Below are positions 6,404-9,815 of a stretch of DNA of 9,815 bases, one piece after another. Each line of letters starts with the position of its first letter. Position 1 is the first letter of the stretch. The notes below the pieces were generated by a model. The model made no database searches. It was not told where the DNA came from and saw only the letters and a list, made by a program, of their open reading frames with translations. The position numbers were made by a program, and so were the translations under genes. The stretch covers positions 1 through 9,815 of the forward strand of contig JBFHEL010000133.1 in assembly GCA_041584155.1 (NCBI GenBank), given 5' to 3'. Source of the DNA: Saccharicrinis sp041584155. Its GTDB lineage: Bacteria > Bacteroidota > Bacteroidia > Bacteroidales > Marinilabiliaceae.

Positions 6404-8770
6404 TTAAAATTTAATTTGCAATCCAGCTAAATAACTACTTCCTGTTTTGTCGGTGAACATAAACTCCTGAGCCGTATCATTGGTAATATTTCTGGCATTT
6501 ACATATAACATTAACCATTTATTCATTTGATAGCTAGCCTTTAAATTGCACAGTAATTTCGCATCAATCTCAACCCATTTAAAATTATTTTCTACTGTGT
6601 AAAATGTTTTTTGCTTGCTATAGGCATACAATGAAGTATTAAAATTCCATTTTTTATTTGGTGCAAAATTAACATTTGCTCCTCCATAAAATTTAGGAGT
6701 GTACTCATGATCAATTGTCAAATAAACCGGATTATCTTCTATATTATCAATCGCTTCGTTTCCGGTTAATCCCTGATAATATACATTACTATTAACCTCA
6801 AAATTATCAAGCGAAGTATGCTGATAGGTAGCAAATAACGAAGCATTAAATTTTTCATTTAAAACATATTTTAAACTTGCAGTCACACCTATCTGTTCTG
6901 CTGATACAGTCTGGTTCTGCATCATTTGTGTTACACCTGTAATCTCGCCTACTTCACCATCGATAGTAACATCTTGCTGATCATCCAATTCAGACTCTTG
7001 CATTTCAACTTCTTCGCTCTCTAATTGCGAAAAGTTATCAGATTTATTATAGAATACTGAGATATCAGCTAGCAAATTACCCTTTAATTTCTGCCGCACA
7101 CCCAATTCGACCATCTTCATTTCCTGGGGATCTAAATTTTTATTTCCCACATAATTAACCACTGAGACATCGGTTGTTTCGTTGGTAGAATTAGGTGTTT
7201 GAGTAATAGTTGTTTTATTCATATAGGTATCTAATACAAATGGACTGGTATTAGATTTTGAAGCAACTAACCTAAACAAGGTATTTTTCCCTGCTTTATA
7301 TGAAGATGAAAACTGATATCCAAAATAAGCACTTCCTGGTTCATAAAAATAGCCTTGCACCCATGCCCCAACTACCCTCAATTTATCAAAAGCAGTATAG
7401 TCTAAACGAAGGCTACCTTGTACAGTCCCCAGTTCAACGGTACCATTTAATAAACCATTATTATCCTCCTGATTAATATAGTCTTCATCAGAATAACTGG
7501 CATAATTGGCATCTATGCCCGGGCGTATTATTAAATTTTTATAGTTAAAATGATATCCTAACTTACCATTCAATTCAGTATAATCATACTCATAACCCGG
7601 CAATCCGTCCACCGCATTTAAATGACCCAAAACACCAGAAATATGCCCATCAAATTTACCTGCCTGCATATTTATACTATTACTAAAAGTAGATGATTTA
7701 CGGGTAGCAATAACCGACCCAATATCCATATATGATGTCTGAACAGAAGAGTTTTGATAAGCACCTGAATAGTTTAAACTAAATTTCTCTGAAGGATGAT
7801 AATCCACGCTCAAATTTACAGCTCCCTGCTCTTTTGCTTCGGAGTAATCATTACCTGTTGATGAGGTATCAAAGTCAATTTCTGATTCTTCATTAATTTC
7901 ACCCATTTCATCTCCACTCACATAACTATCCGTTTCCGGAATATAATAGGTATCCTGAAAACGATCCATTTGCTGGTAATTACCCGATACCCTTACCCCA
8001 ATTTTTTGCTTATAATAAGCTACTGAACCATAGACTATTTTTGAATTATGATTACCTGCTTGCACATCTACATGAGTACTTACACCTTCTTGGGGACATC
8101 CTTTGGTAATAAAATGAATGACTCCGGATACTGCATTGGGTCCGTACAACGCCGAGGAAGGACCATAAATAATTTCTACTTTAGCAATATCTTCAAGGGC
8201 TATTGGCAAATTTTCCCAGAAAGTAGCACCTAAGAAACTATTGTATACCGGTCTGTTATCTATCATTACTAAGGTAGTAGAATTAACCGAGTTGGATATA
8301 TCCGAGCCAGGAGGAATGTAGTCATTTCCACGGATGTGGACATCATAGTTACCATTTGTTTTTTCCCGTACAATAAGTCCTGGAGCCAACCGTAAAGCCT
8401 CAGGAATAGATCGCGCTCCTGATTTTTGCAATTCATCATCAGTAATTACATAGGTAGCCAATGGAGCATTAAAAACATCCTCTTCCATTTTTGAAGCTGT
8501 AGACTGATTAGGATTTAACAGCAAAGCATACAACTCTTCAATAGAGGATAGCTTAAATTTCTTTACCAAAAGAATTAAATCCTCAAACGAAAACTGCAGC
8601 AAATCATCCTGCGTAAGCTGTTTCATTTGTTCGAGTGTTAATTCCTCAACACTGAGTTGTTTTGTATTTTTCTGTGCATAAACCGATGAAAATAAAAGTG
8701 CAAGTATTAAAATAAACACTCCCTTTAAAGAACTGTGCTGTATTTGTTTATATACTAATTTGTTTTTCAT
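6404..8770 (-). CDS. TonB-dependent outer-membrane receptor (YfiR-associated type)
   Basis: This 788-residue protein begins with a signal peptide (residues about 1-32, cut after VYA). Residues 38-86 are an unusual Leu/acidic extension (LSVEEL, LTQDDL, FSFEDL, LSSIEEL). The plug domain covers about 99-225, with VITDDELQKSGARSIPEALR (108-127), GLIVREKTNGNYDVHIRGND (131-150), VMIDNRPVY (168-176) and VEIIYGPSSALYGPNAVSGV (198-217). The remainder is a beta-barrel ending in Phe788, the terminal aromatic typical of outer-membrane proteins. It lacks the carboxypeptidase-like N-terminal domain of SusC proteins, and no SusD gene is nearby, so it is not a standard glycan importer. Residues 277-316 and 580-610 are strongly acidic and likely surface loops. 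The ligand is unknown. It lies 36 bases after the YfiR-like gene in the same direction, so they are probably co-transcribed; a good terminator follows. No clear TonB box was recognised. Confidence 0.92.
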   Translation of the reverse strand: MKNKLVYKQIQHSSLKGVFILILALLFSSVYAQKNTKQLSVEELTLEQMKQLTQDDLLQFSFEDLILLVKKFKLSSIEELYALLLNPNQSTASKMEEDVFNAPLATYVITDDELQKSGARSIPEALRLAPGLIVREKTNGNYDVHIRGNDYIPPGSDISNSVNSTTLVMIDNRPVYNSFLGATFWENLPIALEDIAKVEIIYGPSSALYGPNAVSGVIHFITKGCPQEGVSTHVDVQAGNHNSKIVYGSVAYYKQKIGVRVSGNYQQMDRFQDTYYIPETDSYVSGDEMGEINEESEIDFDTSSTGNDYSEAKEQGAVNLSVDYHPSEKFSLNYSGAYQNSSVQTSYMDIGSVIATRKSSTFSNSINMQAGKFDGHISGVLGHLNAVDGLPGYEYDYTELNGKLGYHFNYKNLIIRPGIDANYASYSDEDYINQEDNNGLLNGTVELGTVQGSLRLDYTAFDKLRVVGAWVQGYFYEPGSAYFGYQFSSSYKAGKNTLFRLVASKSNTSPFVLDTYMNKTTITQTPNSTNETTDVSVVNYVGNKNLDPQEMKMVELGVRQKLKGNLLADISVFYNKSDNFSQLESEEVEMQESELDDQQDVTIDGEVGEITGVTQMMQNQTVSAEQIGVTASLKYVLNEKFNASLFATYQHTSLDNFEVNSNVYYQGLTGNEAIDNIEDNPVYLTIDHEYTPKFYGGANVNFAPNKKWNFNTSLYAYSKQKTFYTVENNFKWVEIDAKLLCNLKASYQMNKWLMLYVNARNITNDTAQEFMFTDKTGSSYLAGLQIKF

Positions 8771-8782
8771 TATCTAGATAAT
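8769..8782. repeat. 14-bp palindrome overlapping the receptor start codon
   Basis: ATTATCTAGATAAT is a perfect palindrome covering two bases of the receptor's ATG (8768-8770) and the 12 bases before it. In the mRNA it could fold weakly and hide the start codon, or as DNA it could be a dimer-protein site. It is AT-rich and the gap shows no other signal, so chance is a real alternative. Confidence 0.3.
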
Positions 8783-8806
8783 TGATGTGTGTTCTTTTGC
8801 TTATTA

Positions 8807-9310
8807 CTATTCTTTTATAATGCCTAAGGTCAATAATGAATTGGCTACTGTCAGCTGATGTGATTTTATGTTACCCGGAAAAATTTCAAATTTTAAATCC
8901 TTTGTATTATCTAAAAAATTAATGCCAACCCCCGTAGTACCCGGCTTATCCGATATTAACAAGACAGGTTTTGAGCTAAGCTGTGTACTTAATGCCTTAA
9001 TTTTTGATGAAGATGAACGCGCTACATAAAGCACGTGAAGATCATCTGCTTTGTTTAATGAAGAATTGAACTCCTGTATGACAATTTTTTTTCCAGCAAT
9101 TGTTTGCTTTTGTGCCAGACTATGTAGCTCATTATAAAGTTCCTTGGAGCCCATTACTCCAATAACAATATGATTATCAGATGATGATGGCCAATCTATC
9201 CGTTTAATAATATTGTATATAAATAAAGATTGAAACTTATAGTTTTGAGCTGCAAGACATTGGTAAGCACCTAACATCAAAGTTAGAATGATCAATGATT
9301 TTTTAAGCAT
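8807..9310 (-). CDS. YfiR-like periplasmic protein (DUF4154 family)
   Basis: This 167-residue protein has a signal peptide (residues 1 to about 21, LIILTLMLGAYQCLAA). The mature part fits the YfiR/DUF4154 pattern. FQSLFIYNIIKRIDWP (residues 26-41) corresponds to the family's KAxFLYNFxKFVxWP opening. IVIGVMG (48-54), KKIVIQEF (74-81), LHVLYVARS (91-99) and VLLISDKPGTTGVGINFL (116-133) form the alternating strands, and DLKFEIFPGNIKSHQLTVANSLLTLG (138-163) corresponds to the C-terminal LxFEIN...LxxSSxLLxLA motif. In Pseudomonas, YfiR represses the inner-membrane diguanylate cyclase YfiN from the periplasm and is stabilised by disulfides. Here the only cysteine (Cys18) lies in the signal peptide, so that mechanism cannot apply, and no YfiN-like gene is adjacent. 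It is the first gene of a two-gene unit with the receptor. A function in sensing or receptor assistance is inferred, not shown. Confidence 0.85.
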   Translation of the reverse strand: MLKKSLIILTLMLGAYQCLAAQNYKFQSLFIYNIIKRIDWPSSSDNHIVIGVMGSKELYNELHSLAQKQTIAGKKIVIQEFNSSLNKADDLHVLYVARSSSSKIKALSTQLSSKPVLLISDKPGTTGVGINFLDNTKDLKFEIFPGNIKSHQLTVANSLLTLGIIKE

Positions 9311-9680
9311 ATTGTATTATGGTTTAAAAGAATGAATAGAAAAAACAAGAACTCTTTTTTTAACAACACAAACATCCTTAAAATCGAACAGTTGAAAAAT
9401 TTTAATCAATTATTGTGATCATTTCATCTACAAAACTCATTTTTATCTCCACCAAAATAAAAAAAGGATACCTAACAATATATTATACCCTAACCGTAGG
9501 AGCCAGTAAAATAAAATAGTACTAAAAAGCAGATAAGCTCTAAATCAATGATCAATAATAAAGTGATCTGCTAAAAAGTCAATTGAAGCATTGTTACTAT
9601 TTTTTGTCTTTCCGATTGCAACTCTTTACAAAGGCTTTATAATCACTTAAAACTACAATACCTGATGTGTTTAGATTACA
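9311..9680. other. Non-coding gap between permease and YfiR-like gene
   Basis: These 370 bases are very AT-rich and show no convincing coding frame. They should contain the promoter of the YfiR-receptor operon on the minus strand, but no exact TAnnTTTG was found; TTTTG near 9431-9435 (minus strand) might be a -33 box without a clear partner. The stretch contains the candidate hairpin at 9528-9572 and a TGTGATCA sequence near 9415-9422. No tRNA, riboswitch or transposon end was recognised. Confidence 0.55.
9528..9572 (-). terminator. Candidate terminator or hairpin after the permease gene
   Basis: On the minus strand AGCAGAT (9572 to 9566) can pair with ATCTGCT (9534 to 9528), which is followed by TTTTTAG. 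The loop is long (31 bases) and contains a small TGATCA palindrome. It lies about 110 bases after the permease stop codon. The arms are flanked by direct copies of CTAAAAAG (9522-9529 and 9571-9578, plus strand). A 7-bp stem with a long loop makes this a weak terminator call. Confidence 0.35.
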
Positions 9681-9815
9681 TTAAGCCAGCAAGAAATACC
9701 TAACATAGAGATAGATAGAAGCTAATACAATAGAGACTAGCATCAGGGGCAGTCCCACCTTTAAATACTCTTTAAAACTTAGGGGATGATCGGTTTTTTG
9801 GGTAAAACCTGCAAC
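9681..9815 (-). CDS. C-terminal end of a membrane permease, ArsB/NhaD/SLC13-like
   Basis: Only the last 44 codons and the TAA stop (9681-9683) are in the window. They read VAGFTQKTDHPLSFKEYLKV, then GLPLMLVSIVLASIYLYVRY, then FLLA. The SFKEYLKVGLPLMLVSIVLASIYLYVRY pattern, a short amphipathic lead, a Gly-Leu-Pro-Leu turn and one terminal membrane helix, is characteristic of the last helix of ArsB/NhaD/CitM-type ion transporters, including SLC13 permeases. The family assignment rests on this tail alone, and the substrate (anion, arsenite, Na+/H+) cannot be told. It runs in the same direction as the YfiR-receptor operon but is 370 bases away, so a separate transcript is likely. Confidence 0.55.
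   Translation of the reverse strand, partial: VAGFTQKTDHPLSFKEYLKVGLPLMLVSIVLASIYLYVRYFLLA

Noticed and set aside
6404..8770. Receptor as a SusC-type glycan importer of a polysaccharide utilisation locus
   Set aside because: There is no carboxypeptidase-like N-terminal domain, no SusD gene and no glycoside hydrolase in the window; the plug matches the YfiR-associated receptor type.
9413..9428. TGTGATCATTTCAT as a possible CRP-like site upstream of the YfiR-like gene
   Set aside because: Only one half-site resembles the gammaproteobacterial consensus, and that consensus cannot be assumed for Bacteroidota.

Overview
The window looks like chromosomal DNA from a member of the Bacteroidota, probably a Bacteroidia or Marinilabiliales-like marine or sediment organism. 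The evidence is AT-rich DNA, several exact matches to the Bacteroidota -7 promoter element TAnnTTTG, few Shine-Dalgarno sequences, and proteins whose closest recognisable relatives are Bacteroidota types (a large AsmA-like protein, a zinc-less ROK kinase, a short Gre-like factor, a TonB-dependent receptor). I see no transposase, CRISPR array, phage gene, rRNA or tRNA.

Layout. (1) 1-2276, minus: a large AsmA-family envelope protein whose 3' end lies outside the window. (2) 2277-2541: a divergent promoter region with a -7 element on each strand; the rightward one runs straight into a perfect 14-bp palindrome that looks like a LacI-family operator. (3) 2542-5782, plus: a sugar-catabolic cluster of LacI-type regulator, ROK-family sugar kinase and class I mannose-6-phosphate isomerase. 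The simplest reading is hexose (mannose or fructose) phosphorylation followed by Man6P/Fru6P interconversion, under an autoregulated LacI repressor. (4) 5803-5843: a long hairpin between convergent genes, probably a shared terminator. (5) 5843-6304, minus: a short GreA/GreB-like transcription factor with its own promoter, which is interleaved with the terminator of the upstream operon. (6) 6404-9310, minus: a two-gene operon, a YfiR-like periplasmic protein followed by a TonB-dependent receptor with an unusual Leu/acidic repeat-like N-terminal extension. (7) 9311-9680: a non-coding gap with one candidate hairpin. (8) 9681-9815, minus: the C-terminal tail of a membrane permease resembling the ArsB/NhaD/SLC13 group.

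Most genes belong to known families. The parts most worth a second look are regulatory and contextual: the operator placed on the predicted transcription start of its own regulator gene, the terminator and promoter that overlap between the receptor and the Gre-like gene, and a YfiR-TonB receptor pair with no inner-membrane signalling partner (diguanylate cyclase or histidine kinase) beside it. I do not see a clearly new defence or mobile system here.
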